Source of the DNA: Porphyra umbilicalis
Taxonomy: Eukaryota > Rhodophyta > Bangiophyceae > Bangiales > Bangiaceae
DNA: 64,000 nt
Assembly (NCBI GenBank): GCA_002049455.2
Contig: KV918836.1
Location: 124,001-188,000 of the forward strand
Reading direction: 5' to 3'
Notes under the pieces: generated by a model
Databases searched by the model: none
What the model was told of the DNA's origin: nothing
Seen by the model: the letters and a program-made list of their open reading frames with translations, nothing else
Position numbers and translations under genes: made by a program
Shown here: piece by piece, positions 42,231-53,451 of the stretch
How the letters are laid out: the number at the start of each line of letters is the position of its first letter
Position numbering within the stretch: the first letter of the stretch is position 1

Positions 42231-43516
42231 TTACAAAGCACAAAGCAATACACAGTCGCTACGCTTCTCAGTGTCCGTGGTGGTGGTGGTTGTCGTGTCA
42301 GACTCGCTATTTTGGTCAAGGCCGCGAGTTGTATCCAGCTGCTTGTTGAGAGCCGCAGAAGCGGCGCGCTGCTTCGCGGCTTGCGACTTGCGGCCACGAT
42401 GGTCGCCCCCCCCGCTGCCGCGCGCAGGCGGCGCCGCCGGCGACTTCGCCTCCGCCGCCAGAGCCGTTGCAGCAGCAGTATCTGCTGCCACACGCGCCGC
42501 CGGCGGGTCCTTCCCCGGCGGCGCGTGAGCTCCGGCGGCAGAGCCGGCCGCCAGCGGCGCCGACGACGACGCATCAGCCGCGGGAGTCGTGACTTCCATG
42601 GCGGCCACGCCGTCGCCAACTTCCACAACATGGATCTTCTGAGCAGCACTGCGCGCCGGCGGCGTAGGCGTGGGAGCCGGTGCAGGGGGCGCCGCCGGGC
42701 CAGCAGCTTGCATCATCTTGAGCATAACAGCTTGCCGGTACTGGGCCGCCTCGGGCGTGTGACGCATCGCGGAAGAGTCAAAAGAGCAAAACGCAGTGCG
42801 CTCTTGCTGAGCAACGGTCAACTTGTCCACCGCCGCCGTGCTCTCCTTGACCTGCTTCTCCATTCCGGCGTCCTCCGACCGCATCAGTTTGGCGGCCTTG
42901 ATGCCTCCCGGGCGGCTCTGATACCCCTTGTTGCGCGAGTTCGGGCTGCTCGTTCTCCCACTGTCGCCGTCCTCGTCTGAAGAGTCGCCCAGGTCCACAC
43001 TCGCGTCGTCCGCCGTGTTGGCCGCGCCGCTGAACTTGTCAGATGTGCGCAAAACGCGCAAGCACCCCACCCACTTGCAGTGCGCCAGTTTGGCTTTGCG
43101 TTTGGCCGTCTTGCCCTTGCGCTTGTTCTTCTCCCGGCCGCTGCGGATGGACTCGTAGATGTCCAGCGAGCAGTACCGCGCGACCGCACCGCTGATGATG
43201 TCCTCCTCCGTCAGGTTCCCGGTAGTTTGCATATTCTTGACCGCCAGGTAGTGAGAAGTAAACGAGCTCACCCCCTTCCGGATCTTCTTGAACTGCTTCT
43301 CCAACGCACTCACGTTGCGCTTGACGCGCAGGGGCCCCTTCTTGGTCATCCGGTCCGTCCACTTCTCGTGCACAGCCGCCCACAGCTGGTCCTTGGAGCG
43401 ACCAGTGGAGCTCACAGGGTCCTCGCTCACCTCCATGTAGGCCCTACACAGCGGCACGCGGTCCTCGTCCGTCCATCCCAGGCCGGAGCCCATGGACTTG
43501 GGGAGGTTGTAGTTCA
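42231..43516 (-). CDS. Myb/SANT-like protein of the Harbinger partner type, conserved part
   Basis: About 425 codons on the minus strand with a trihelix/SANT-like domain (GLGWTDEDRVPLCRAYMEVS, then STGRSKDQLWAAVHEKWTDR). A block resembling the NAM-associated C-terminal domain follows (NVSALEKQFKKIRKGVSSFT, then AHCKWVGCLRVLRTSDKF), then an acidic Ser-rich linker and an Ala/Pro-rich, Thr-run C-terminus. Proteins of this build are the DNA-binding partners of PIF/Harbinger transposases and are also domesticated as host regulators. It faces the transposase remnant at 34.1-37.6 kb. The frame stays open upstream to 43907, but from about 43516 the better coding signal is in another frame, so an intron or frame change probably lies there. 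Confidence 0.65.
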
Positions 43517-44305
43517 CTGCTGGAGCGGCGACGTCAGGTAAAGAGGGGCCTGCTGGGGAGGCTGGGGGGGAGCAGGCACCAGCACAAACGTCGAGCGGGG
43601 CGGGGCTTGGTGGCCGCCTACCACGTACAGAGGGTGGCGAGCTGACTCCTGCGGCGTCGGCTGCGGCGTCGGCTGCGGGGCTGGGTGGCTCCCGATCACG
43701 TACAGAGGTTGGCGCGCTGGCTCCTGCGGCGTCGGCTGCAGCGAGGGCTGCGGCGGCGCGGGCAACAGCATCAACGGCAAAGGCGTGCTCTGCGGCTGCC
43801 CCGTCGTCAACGCCCACTGGTACGCGTGCCCACCGTGTGGCTGAGCGGGTGACTCGCCGCTCCAGAGCGCCGGACGGTGGCACACCGGGTACGGCGGCGG
43901 CCGCCACGCGGAAGACCAGCTACCGGTGGGGTCGTACCCACAGGTTGGCCACGGCTCGCCCGCGCTCGCGTACCCGTGGGTGGACGAGGACGGGGGTGGC
44001 GGCGGCCAAAAGCCGGACGAGCGCCAGTGATCGTCGACCGGTGGCTCCGGCGGCCAGCACCTTGGGTCGTCAAACGGGCCCGACGGTGGTCGCGGGGGGC
44101 TCCAGCGAGGGGATCCGTGTCCGGGACCCGCCGGTCGTCGCGGAGGGCTCCACCGTCGAGGGCCCCGTGGGGCGCCCGTTGGTCCTCGCTGCGGGCTCCA
44201 CCAAGGGGGGGGGGGGGGGCCTGTGGAGGGCCCGCCGGGCTTCGAGGGGGGCTGCGCCAAGGGGGCCCGCGTGGCGGGCCCGCTGGTCGACGAGGCGGGC
44301 TCCAC
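43517..44305 (-). CDS. Pro-rich N-terminal part of the Myb/SANT-like protein (probable)
   Basis: A minus-strand frame just upstream of the Myb-like part encodes a Pro/Trp/Tyr-rich segment (WSPPRRPAGP units, then YASAGEPWPTCGYDPTGS) and two copies of a roughly 22-residue unit (PTPQEPARQPLYVIGSH; PTPQESARHPLYVVGGH). Pro/Tyr-rich N-termini are common in Harbinger ORF1 proteins. The frame ends at 43514 beside a CAG that could be a splice acceptor. Linkage to the downstream part is inferred; start codon uncertain. Confidence 0.4.
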
Positions 44306-44309
44306 CGAC

Positions 44310-45350
44310 GGGGATACTCGCCGCCGGCTTGAGGGTGATAAAGCCCGTCGTCGTCGACGCGTCGACGAACACGTCGGTCGTCAGCATCGGCATGGTCGGC
44401 GTCAGGTCCGAGGCGGCGGGGGTGAGGAGGGCAGGGCAGCCGGTGTGGTGCCGGAGGCCGGCCGCCGTGATTAAGCGGCCGGCCAACACCCCGGCCCGCA
44501 GGAGGGGGGCGGGAGTGATTGCGGGGAGGGGAGGGCCCGAAAGCGTGGGGCGGTGGGGGGGGAGGCGCGTACATGGCGCCGTCCTCCCTGGGACCAGCAA
44601 GGCTGGGGGACCCGAGGCGGGAAGGGCGGCAGGGTGGAGCGCACCGTTCAGTAGGTGGGGGGGGGGGTGGGGGGCGTCCATGGTGCCGTGGTCACACGGC
44701 TCCGCGCAGGTGCAAGGCGGAGAGGGCGGGGTGGCAGCGCGTCCGTTGCGCTGCCGCTGCGCTCGGCGTCGTCGCGTGTCGTTGGCGCCCTTCACACGCG
44801 TCATGAGCGCGGTTACAGAGGGCGGGAGGGGTGGGCGCGGTGAATGGAGGTGAGGGGTGGGCGGGATGGCAGGCGGCGCGCGCGCGTTGCACAGACGTCC
44901 CACCACACCGGCGCGATTGCGCACACAGAGGAGACGCGTCCCCGCCGCCCGCCCAATCCCACTTGCCGTCCGACGGCGGGTGAGCGAGTGTGGGGGGACT
45001 GCGTCAGCCTGGCTCGCCCCGCAGGAGACCTGGCTCCCAAAATCTGGTCACGGTTGAGAACCGACCAGCGCCCATGCGTGTCGTCGTCCCACGTGGAGCC
45101 CGTCCACAGAGGCGCCGTGCCCGCCCGATAAAATATGAACGAGCGGGTGGGACGAGCCGGAGAGACCCGCCACGGCAGCCTGACAACGCAGACCCGTTTA
45201 AAGGCGAGAATCAGACGCCCCCACGCCACACACGTTGGACGGCTGGGGGGTCGAGCGGCACGCGTCGGACTGACACGCCGGGCGCGGCACACTTCGGACG
45301 GCTGAGGGGCCGCGAGGCGGCCCCTGACGAGTCGCGGCGCTGAATGCCGT
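44310..45350. other. GC-rich unassigned sequence
   Basis: Overlapping open frames on both strands with Pro/Arg/Gly bias, poly-G runs at 44207-44218 and 44659-44674. No domain or start that I trust; part may be the promoter of the Myb-like gene. Confidence 0.4.
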
Positions 45351-45359
45351 CACGCCTCC

Positions 45360-47260
45360 AGAGCCAGAGAGGGCGTTAGCGCGGCGGCCGTTCCAACGTC
45401 AAAAGGATGATCAGTTGGTCACGTGACCGGCTGGCCATCCGTTCTGAGGCGTCGCCGCGTCCACCCAATGCGCAGAGCGCTTTGCACCCCTCCAGTGGCC
45501 CACTCACGCACGATCTCATCCGATGACGCGACCCAGCTTCAACCGAGCATTTTGCAAGTGGTACCGAAACCGACAGTTTGTGGCGTCGACTAGTCACCGA
45601 AAGTGCAGCTTTTGAGAAAAGTGATGCCATCCAGGACGACAGATTGGTTCGATTCACTGGTTCAGCCAATGACTGCACTTCCCTCCAAACTGGGCGGTTT
45701 AAAAACAGCTCCCGAGAGTGTCAACGGCAACGACATCTGACCTGTTGATATCTCGCGACGAGCCTTCCGCACGATGCGGATCGTGCCAGTGGCGACGCCC
45801 GCTTTCCAGTTTCCCCGCCCAGCCGCTTACCGCTTCTTCTGTGGCCCGATCCAATCCGTTTACAATCGACAGGACTGCGCACGAGGAGATCGGATTCTTC
45901 CCAGGGGCGTAGTTACAATGAGGTGCCCGATTTATGTCGTGGCCGTGCCAGGTGTCGGCCCGTTCGTCCCTTTGAATGCCTCTTTCTTCGACGTTGTCAT
46001 CGGTTTCGACGATTATTAGCGGCATATCTGGCGCTTGACGAGGACGTGGCAAGCTCACCGCGACTGTTGGGCACACTTTCCGGACAACTTTTCGGTGGTT
46101 TCGTTTCATTAAGCGCTGATCGAGATCCCTTAGCGCTCCTTCGCTTTCATTCGGATTTGGACTACCAGAATGGGGCTACACATAACCCAGCAATGACGAC
46201 CCCATTCAGACCGTCTCATGGCTCGTTTCAGACAGCTTGATGCCCAACTACATCGCGCCTGGCCCCAAACAGGGCCCCCAGAATGGGCTCTCCATTCAGC
46301 ATGCCACACGTTGCGCCTCTAGATTCCCCAATTGGAAGATGGGATCGACGTTGCAGGGTTTGCTCTGAGAGTGCCTCCGTGCATAAATTCTGGTAGAAAC
46401 CCAACAAAATGTCTGTTCTATGGGGGGAACTGGCCACGTCGGGTCCCGCATGCTCACCGGGGATGGTCCCATAAAAACTGAACCACAAAAAGCTAGACCT
46501 CCCCCTACCCTGGTTGTCTTCCCAATGACCCCAGCATCCTAAAGCGCTGCCACACCCAACTCTGCTGGCCGACAGGTAGCTCCCAACGTCCGGACAACCA
46601 GCGGACGCCGGGAGGGCGTCATGACCCTCTTTGAGGCCTTCGTCCTGTACCAGTGGAACTTGTGCGGCCGGCAGTTTCGCGCCTACATCTCTGACTGGAC
46701 GTCTCGCTTTCGTCTGGCACCTTCGGTCGAACCACGTACGCGTTGTAGATAGAGAAAACAACCGAGACATGCCGAGAAGGTTTTCTTTGGTGGAAAACGA
46801 CCTCCTGCAGCTAGCTCTCATGCCCAATGAGCCGTGGCCGGCCTCTGCCCCTCTCTTAAGCCATGCAAAAGGCAGTTGGAGTCATCATGTCAATTGGAAA
46901 TACCCTCTATTGACATGAGCAAGGAGAGAGCTGCATTACCGGACTGGACATGGCTGACAGTGAGCAGCGTGCCAGGGGCATGGTTTGGACACTTACTGGG
47001 CGTGATCTGCATACTTAATATAATTCCAACCGAAGCAATAAGTATAGTGCCCTGGATGCCACATGAGGAGGGTGCAGTGAACAAATTGATTGTTGCGCAA
47101 CTTATGTCGGCCATTTCAATATCAGGTCCGGGGCGTGAAAGGGGGTGTGCGTGTCAGCCGGACGTGCGAAAGTGCGTGATTGGGCGTGCATCGCCCACCC
47201 CGCCCTAGAAAAAGGGGCTTTGCATATTTGCCGAGGCTGTTCGTTGCGCTTGCGCCCTCT
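45360..47260. other. No gene seen
   Basis: Moderate-GC sequence with short ORFs. AATGGGG...CCCCATT boxes at 46172-46206 resemble those at 33.0-33.1 kb. Nothing else recognisable. Confidence 0.5.
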
Positions 47261-47267
47261 TGAATAT

Positions 47268-47982
47268 TCCAGGCACGTGCGTGCAACACCCTAGCCTTCA
47301 GGGCGGTGGTGTGCTCGGCGACGCCTTGACACCGGGCACGCCGGCCGGCTCTATGGCCGCGAGCGCGCACGAGGGCACGTACAGCCACGTTTCCGTGGTG
47401 GGGGGGGCGTCGGGCGGGGAAAGGGGTGCCACCTCCGCCACCGCAGCGGCGGCGGCCCCCGCCGGCGTCGCGCCGCGCCCACGGGCGAGGCCGTCACTCC
47501 GCCGCGCAGCGGATCTGCGCACGGCGGGCAGGGCGGCCGAAACGGCGCACGGGCGGGCGGGTGGGGCTGATCGCCGCGTGACGAGGCGCCTGTAACCGCG
47601 CCGCCAGATGGCTTCAGCAACCGCCGACGCGCCGCCGCAACAGAAGACGGCGCGCAGGCACGATCACCCGCGGGTCATCGTGGGCGCGTCAAGCCCCTGA
47701 AGTCGCTGCGCGCGGTCACCGCGCGCAACTCGGGGCGGTAGAGGGGGCACGGGGGCAGGCGCCGTCCGGGTCCAGTGACCCCTGTGGCAGGACAGTCCTT
47801 CTCAGCCACGAAACTCCATTAGTTTTTAGCGTCATCGCGACCCTTCAAACACTGACACGCCCTCAGATCCCTGAGGACACGAATGCAGACTGCCACATCT
47901 GAAACGGAGAGCAAGTCGCTTGATCTAAGTATATGTGTGCATCACTACACTTTGAGAGCACCCTGTCCTAAAGGCCAGGGAA
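47268..47982. repeat. 715-bp interspersed repeat, copy 1
   Basis: Direct copy of 55734-56444, roughly 90 percent alike by eye, from TCCAGGCACGTGCGTGCAA to AAGGCCAGGGAA. Just inside both ends lie inverted matches CCCTAGCCTTCAGGGC (left) and CCCTGGCCTTTAGGAC (right, reverse complement), which may be terminal repeats. The GC-rich interior is open in several frames but without a domain. No target duplication found. Confidence 0.85.
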
Positions 47983-47989
47983 CTTTAGG

Positions 47990-48826
47990 CGCTGAGTACG
48001 TAGATCGATTCATCTGCTGTGAACGTGTGCGTGAATCATAGCCTTTTTGGCTGGAGGATGGATGGGTCGTGGTCGCACCCAGAATTGCGTGGAGTGCAGC
48101 AAGCTGCTTCTCAGACAACGGGGCATCCACTCGCCCTCAACGCCCCGTCTACACGTATCGGTGTTTGGTCCTTTCTGTTTGGTCCCCCCGTCTCCGTTAC
48201 TGCGCGGAGGCCCAGGCGGTTGTCAACGTCGTCGCCCCGGCGTCGGCTCGTACCAGTCGTTTGGATTGTGTCGCGGTGGTGTGGCAGGCAAGCAGGGCTC
48301 TGTCGCCGGGACTGCAGCAGGCCTACTGTGCACACGCTACATCGGCTTGGCGACTCAAGCTCGATGGAGCTCGAGTCAGACAATCCGACTTCCCCAAGCA
48401 CAATCTCAACTACATTAAACGTGGCACACTAAGTATTACGCGGAACAAGTACGGCCTTTGACATGTTGCGTTCAACCTGAACGCTCCAGCGTTCAAGTGA
48501 ATCAGGTTGAGTTCTGTTTATGTTTGGCAAACCAAACCAAACGCTGACAACCCTGCGCCCAGTCGAAGGTTCTGGAAGCTCAAATGCACGGCCCGCGTTG
48601 GGAATTGACCGTACTAATTCACCGTGACGACTTCGTGTGCGTCGCCGACGGTGCCGCTTGCCGCGTCGGAGCGCAACGGCCGACGCGCAAGAGCAGTGGA
48701 GCCGTACGTGCCGGTGCCGCCGCCGCAGCCCCGCTTGGTAGCCATACACTGACGTCTTCCTTCCTGCTGTCGTCGCCGTGCTTCCTTGGACCTGCTTCCC
48801 TACCTTCCGCCCACGAGCCGCCATCG
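47990..48826. other. Intergenic; upstream region of the ZPR1 gene
   Basis: Short ORFs only. A foldback of AACCTGAACGCT and AGCGTTCAAGTGAATCAGGT type sits at 48474-48509. The ZPR1 frame is open upstream to 48584, but the initiator is placed at 48827. Confidence 0.45.
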
Positions 48827-50554
48827 ATGGCCGGTATGGCAGCTGTGGCCGACAATGACGGCGGCGCGGCGGCGGTCCTCGAGCGCCCCCTGGCCAACCT
48901 CTCGGTCAAAGGCGGGTGCGAGACGCCCGCCGGCACCGGTGACTCTTGCACCCCCTCTGAAGACATCCTCACCTCCCCCACTGGCGCTGAAGGCGACGCC
49001 CCCGCCCCCGCCCCCGCCGACACGCTCTTCCCCTCCCTGTCGACCGCCGCCGGCGACTCGGCGCCGACCGAAGTGGAGTCCCTGTGCATGAACTGCCACC
49101 AGCAGGGCGTCACGCGGCTGCTGCTAACGTCTATTCCGTTTTACAAGGACGTTGTGCTGATGAGCTTTTCGTGCCCCCACTGCCACTACCGCTCCTCAGA
49201 GGTGCAGCCCGGCGGCGCTATTGCGCCGCAGGGCATTGACCTGACGCTGACCGCGTCGGCGGCGGCCGACCTCCAGCGCTCCGTGCTGCTCTCCGACACG
49301 GCGACCGTGGCGGTGCCGGAGCTGGAGTTGACGGTGCCGCCCGCGTCGCGCGGCCGCCTGACGACCGTCGAGGGCATCCTCGGGGACGTGGCCGAGGGCC
49401 TAACCTTCCACCAAGCCGAGCGCCGCGAGGCGGACCCAACGCAAGCGGCGGCCGTCGACGCTTTTCTCGGCCGCCTCGCCGCCGCGCGCGTCGGCGTCGA
49501 CGCGTTTACGCTCAACGTGCGGGATCCGAGTGGGAACAGCCACGTGGAGGCCGAGGTGCCGGGGCGGCGGGACTCGCGGCTGCGCACCCGCCACTTTGTT
49601 CGGACGGCGGAGGAGTCGGCGGCGCTCGGCTTGAGCGCCGCCAACGCGGTGGGGGGGGAGGGGGAGCCGCCAGTCGGTGAGGTGGAAGCCGCCACCGGCC
49701 GTCTGCCGTCGGTGGCGGAATACGCGGAGGAGGGGGAGGCGGCGCCGGCGTCGGACGGCACCGCCGCGGGCACGAATGGGGCACCCGCTGCCCTGGCCGA
49801 TGCTCCGCCCGCCGGGGGCACGGCGGCCGTCCTCGCCGCCGCCACGGCCTCCGCCTCTGACTTTGCTCACGACGAGGTGCTTTCCTTCCGTGAAGCGTGC
49901 CCCGGTTGCGGGGCACCCGGGGAGAACCGGATGAAGATCACCCACATCCCCCACTTCAAGGAGGTCGTCATCATGGCCTTTGTCTGCGGCGCCTGCGGCT
50001 ACAAGTCGACCGAAGTCAAGCCCGGTGGCGGCGTCGAGCCGCGCGGCACAACGACCAAGCTGCACGTCGTCCGCCGCGCGGACCTGTCACGGGACGTCCT
50101 CAAATCCGAAGCCGCCTCGGTCGAAATTCCCGAACTCGAGCTGGAGCTGGCGGCGGGCACGCTCGGTGGCCGCTTCACGACCGTCGAGGGGCTCCTCGTC
50201 GCCGTCAAGGAGCAGCTAACCACCTCAAACCCGTTTGCAATGGGCGACTCGGCGGCGTCTGCGACTCGCGAAACGTTTCTCGCGTGGCTCGGGCGTCTCG
50301 ACGACGCGCTGTCGGCCGACGTGCCGAACTTTACGCTCATTGTGGATGACCCGACGGGCAACAGCTACGTCCAAAATGTGTACGCGCCCGACCCCGACCC
50401 AGAAATGACCGTCACGTCGTACGAGCGGAGTGCGGAGCAGGATGAGGAGTTGGGCATTACGCACCTGCGGGAGGCGGAGGCGGCCGCAAAGGCGGCTGCC
50501 GCGGTCGCCGCCGGCAGCGATGGGGGATTTGCGGCTGACGCACCACCCGCTTGA
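48827..50554 (+). CDS. ZPR1: ZPR1-family zinc finger protein
   Basis: A 575-residue single-exon gene with the two-module ZPR1 layout. Module 1 has a C4 finger, Cys87-X2-Cys90 and Cys116-X2-Cys119, in CMNCHQQGVTRLL...CPHC, followed by SSEVQPGGAIAPQG. Module 2 repeats this at Cys358/361 and Cys387/390, followed by STEVKPGGGVEPRG. After each finger comes the ZPR1 beta/helix domain (VPELELTVPP...TTVEGIL; IPELELELAAG...TTVEGLL). In other eukaryotes ZPR1 binds elongation factor 1A and shuttles between cytoplasm and nucleus. I chose ATG 48827 (CCATCGATGG context, MAGMAAVADNDGG) over 48584, which would add an atypical leader. The Ala/Pro-rich N-terminus and linker are longer than in animal ZPR1. The C2H2 gene follows 724 bp downstream on the same strand. 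Confidence 0.95.
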   Translation: MAGMAAVADNDGGAAAVLERPLANLSVKGGCETPAGTGDSCTPSEDILTSPTGAEGDAPAPAPADTLFPSLSTAAGDSAPTEVESLCMNCHQQGVTRLLLTSIPFYKDVVLMSFSCPHCHYRSSEVQPGGAIAPQGIDLTLTASAAADLQRSVLLSDTATVAVPELELTVPPASRGRLTTVEGILGDVAEGLTFHQAERREADPTQAAAVDAFLGRLAAARVGVDAFTLNVRDPSGNSHVEAEVPGRRDSRLRTRHFVRTAEESAALGLSAANAVGGEGEPPVGEVEAATGRLPSVAEYAEEGEAAPASDGTAAGTNGAPAALADAPPAGGTAAVLAAATASASDFAHDEVLSFREACPGCGAPGENRMKITHIPHFKEVVIMAFVCGACGYKSTEVKPGGGVEPRGTTTKLHVVRRADLSRDVLKSEAASVEIPELELELAAGTLGGRFTTVEGLLVAVKEQLTTSNPFAMGDSAASATRETFLAWLGRLDDALSADVPNFTLIVDDPTGNSYVQNVYAPDPDPEMTVTSYERSAEQDEELGITHLREAEAAAKAAAAVAAGSDGGFAADAPPA

Positions 50555-51278
50555 CGGTGACCTGTGCGTGAGAATCTACTACGGAGGACAAAAGTAAAGT
50601 CGTCATCACCACCGAGCACGCCGACGGCCACGCGGAACGCGCCGCGTCACCCAGAGCTCTCCTCTCGCCCCATTCGGCGGCCACCGCTGGCAACTATTCC
50701 GCCCCGAATTCCGTCGCGGGTGTGCTGCGCCAGCAGCCAATCAGAGAGCGTTTCCCCTCGCGCCAGGCGCGTGCTTTTCGACACCCCAACTTTCGCCCCG
50801 ATGCGCGCTCGTCCGCCTTTGCCTGACGACTGCACACGCAGGTGCCTGCGGCGGCGCCCTCCCGCTGGCAGCGCTGCGTGCGCGCCCTCGTCGATCGACG
50901 GGCGCGTGCGGTGGCCGAACCGCCGCCGCATTTTCCCATTGCTGGCACCGCCGCCGTCGACGTGAGGCGCCTCGTTGCCGCCTCGGTGCATGGTTGGTGG
51001 GGACCGGAGGACCTCTGTTCTGGTTTTTTGTTTTTTTAACGAGTTGAGGGAGGGGGGGACGGGGGGGACAGGCGGCGACACTGCCACCGGGCGCGTCGGC
51101 GCCGTGGCGGCGGCGCGCGTGCTGTTGGCGCGTGACCGCCCGCCGTGCCGCCAAGGACTGGTGTGGGCCACCGCGGACGCGGACGACGGACGGCGGCTCG
51201 CTGCCACCCGCCGAACGACGACGAGCTGGGGGGGGGGAGGGACCTGGGGCGCGGTCCCCCCCCGGGACGGCCGCCACC
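50555..51278. other. Intergenic between ZPR1 and the C2H2 gene
   Basis: Probably the ZPR1 3' UTR and the promoter and leader of the next gene. GC-rich with runs of T (about 51026-51037) and G; no TATA box or separate gene seen. Confidence 0.5.
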
Positions 51279-52865
51279 ATGAGCCACCGCCGTGAGTCGG
51301 TGCGCGCCGCCGCCCGCGCGTCTGTGTCTGAGCGGCGCGGCGACGACGACCGCCGCCGCCGCCGCGGCCGCCGCCGCTCGCGGCCGACGCCCCAGCCGCC
51401 GCCCGAGGCCAACGAAGAGTATTGGCACATCCGCGCGGGGGACCAGGCGGCCGCCCTCAACCTCATGGCAGAGGTCGGGCGGGCGGCCAAAGCTGCCGAA
51501 GAGGAGCCCACCGACCATGACGAGGACGATGAGGATGACCATGAAGAAGACGTTGAGGACGACGACGAGGGCGACGATGAGCTAGGGTCAAATGACGCAA
51601 ACGGCTGCAGCGGCATGGACGGTGGCAGCGACAGTGACAGCTGCGGGAGCACCGACGTGGGCATCGGCAATCACAGCGGCGGCCGCAGCAGCAGCAGCAG
51701 CAATGGGGGAGACGCCACCCACAGCGCCAAAGTTGAGGAGAACAGCGGCGGCAGCAGCAGCAGCAGCGGCAGCGGCAGGGAAAAAGGCCACGACAGCGCC
51801 GACCGCAGCGGCGGCAGCGCCGTGACAACCGCGCCTCCCGCGGAGGCGCCCCGACAGCTGCGGCGAACCCCCCGTCGCGCCGCCGCGCTCGCCGCGCCTG
51901 TGGCGCCCGCGCCGCCCGCGCCGCCCGCGCCGCCCGCACCGCCCGCGCCGCGGCCGCGCAGAACCCGCCGCGCCGCGGCTCCCCCCGTCAAGGCTGCCGG
52001 CTGCCGCCCCGCGGCCCCGCGGCGCCGCCGCTCGGCACCCACCCGCGGCGGCCGCACCTTGCGGGTGGCGGCCGGGCGGGTCGGCGGCCGCCGCCGCTCG
52101 GACCCCCCGTCTGCCATGCTTGCCGCCGCCGCCGCGGCTCTCGCGCTCACTGGCGGCATGGGCGGCGACGGCGCCGGCCGCGGGGGGGCGGGCAAGACCA
52201 TTTGTCGGCCGGCCGGCGCGCCGGCGGTGCGGCGCACGGCGGGCAAGACGCTGCTGCGGCCGCCGCCGGGCGCGCCTGGCGGCACCGTGCCGGTCGACTC
52301 GAACGCGAGGGCGGGCGGCAGCTCGTCGGACGAAAGCGAGGCGAAGGCGGGGCCGCGCGGGCGGGCGGCCGCCGACCGCCGCCGCCGGTCGTGGCACACG
52401 GGCGACGCGGCGCCGTCGTCCGACTCGGCGTCCGAGTCGGACGCTGACGATGCGGACGGGGCGGCGGAAACAGAGGCGGAGGAGGACTATGACGCGGCCG
52501 AGGAGCGCCGCCGCCGCCGTGGCCGCGGCGCGGGCGCCGCTGTCGGGGCGGTCGCGCACGCGGCCAAGCCGCACGCGTGCCCCTATTGCCCGGCACGCTT
52601 CCTCTACCCCAGCTCCGTCAAGCGGCACAAGCACTCGGTTCACTGGGGGCTCCGCCCGTACCGGTGTGCCGAGCCCGACTGCTTCGCCACGTTTGGGACG
52701 GCGGACCACCTCGGGCGCCACGTCAAGACCGTCCACGCAGCGACGCGCGCGTACGTGTGCGATCTGTGTGGCAGCGACTTTGTGCGCACGGATCACCTGC
52801 AGCGGCACATCCTGCGTGTGCACGAGAATGGCGAGTCGGATGCGTCCGACTCTGAGCTGGAGTGA
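51279..52865 (+). CDS. C2H2 zinc finger protein, three C-terminal fingers
   Basis: A 528-residue single-exon gene starting at ATG 51279 in a perfect GCCGCCACCATGA context. The N-terminus is basic (RRRRRGRRRSRP). Residues about 75-105 are almost entirely Asp/Glu, then a Ser/Gly-rich stretch and a long Ala/Pro/Arg-rich disordered middle. Three C2H2 fingers follow at about residues 432-520: CPYC...H-H (HACPYCPARFLYPSSVKRHK), CAEPDC...H-H (FATFGTADHLGRHVKTVH) and CDLC...H-H (DFVRTDHLQRHILRVH). The protein ends in an acidic SDASDSELE tail. Finger spacing and complete Cys/His sets suggest a functional sequence-specific DNA-binding protein in the nucleus; targets unknown. Confidence 0.9.
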   Translation: MSHRRESVRAAARASVSERRGDDDRRRRRGRRRSRPTPQPPPEANEEYWHIRAGDQAAALNLMAEVGRAAKAAEEEPTDHDEDDEDDHEEDVEDDDEGDDELGSNDANGCSGMDGGSDSDSCGSTDVGIGNHSGGRSSSSSNGGDATHSAKVEENSGGSSSSSGSGREKGHDSADRSGGSAVTTAPPAEAPRQLRRTPRRAAALAAPVAPAPPAPPAPPAPPAPRPRRTRRAAAPPVKAAGCRPAAPRRRRSAPTRGGRTLRVAAGRVGGRRRSDPPSAMLAAAAAALALTGGMGGDGAGRGGAGKTICRPAGAPAVRRTAGKTLLRPPPGAPGGTVPVDSNARAGGSSSDESEAKAGPRGRAAADRRRRSWHTGDAAPSSDSASESDADDADGAAETEAEEDYDAAEERRRRRGRGAGAAVGAVAHAAKPHACPYCPARFLYPSSVKRHKHSVHWGLRPYRCAEPDCFATFGTADHLGRHVKTVHAATRAYVCDLCGSDFVRTDHLQRHILRVHENGESDASDSELE

Positions 52866-53450
52866 GGAGCAGAGGGGCATCGGCGGGCCCCGGCAGTGTG
52901 CGTGTTCCACTCCCGTGCTCAAAGTGCGTGTGAGACGAGGTTGTTGGTCATTTGGTTTTGTCTTTTTTCTTCTCTGTGTTTGTTGACTGGTTGCAGCGCT
53001 TGCCTCGGTCCACCACTACTCTTTCTTTATGTCCATGCGTGTGATACGGTGGTGTTTTTCGGTTTCGCTGATGACGTGCGAGGGTTCGCATTGCTAGCGC
53101 CACGGGTGTACTAGCTGTCCTCTCGAGGGTGCCACAAAACCATTTTGTTTCATGCCCACGATGCGACTCCGATCAGTCCTTGGGGTGTTTGCGCGCCTTC
53201 GTGATAGCCGAGTTTCACAGATCACTCGCGTAGGCAGTCGCGTGCTTGCTCCATCAGCGCGGTGAAATTCTTTGTTGTTGGCCGTCGGAAGCGGCGGCCA
53301 GGCTATTCGCTGCGCGGCGGCGCGCGTACTCGTGCATGGAGCACACCCGAAAACAGAGCTGTGCCATGGCACACAGCCGACCGCGGGTTGGACGCGTACG
53401 GCGCTGCGTGCGCCGCCGCAGGTCGACAGCGTCCGATCCGCCAACACAAC
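52866..53450. other. 3' flank of the C2H2 gene, no further gene seen
   Basis: T-rich stretches at 52965-53060 are consistent with a 3' UTR. Short ORFs beyond have no recognisable content. Confidence 0.45.
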
Positions 53451-53451
53451 G

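Noticed and set aside
41540-42649. A 369-codon minus-strand ORF beside the Myb-like gene
   Set aside because: It overlaps the conserved Myb-like frame in another frame, and its content mirrors the 54-bp minisatellite and C/G-rich repeats.
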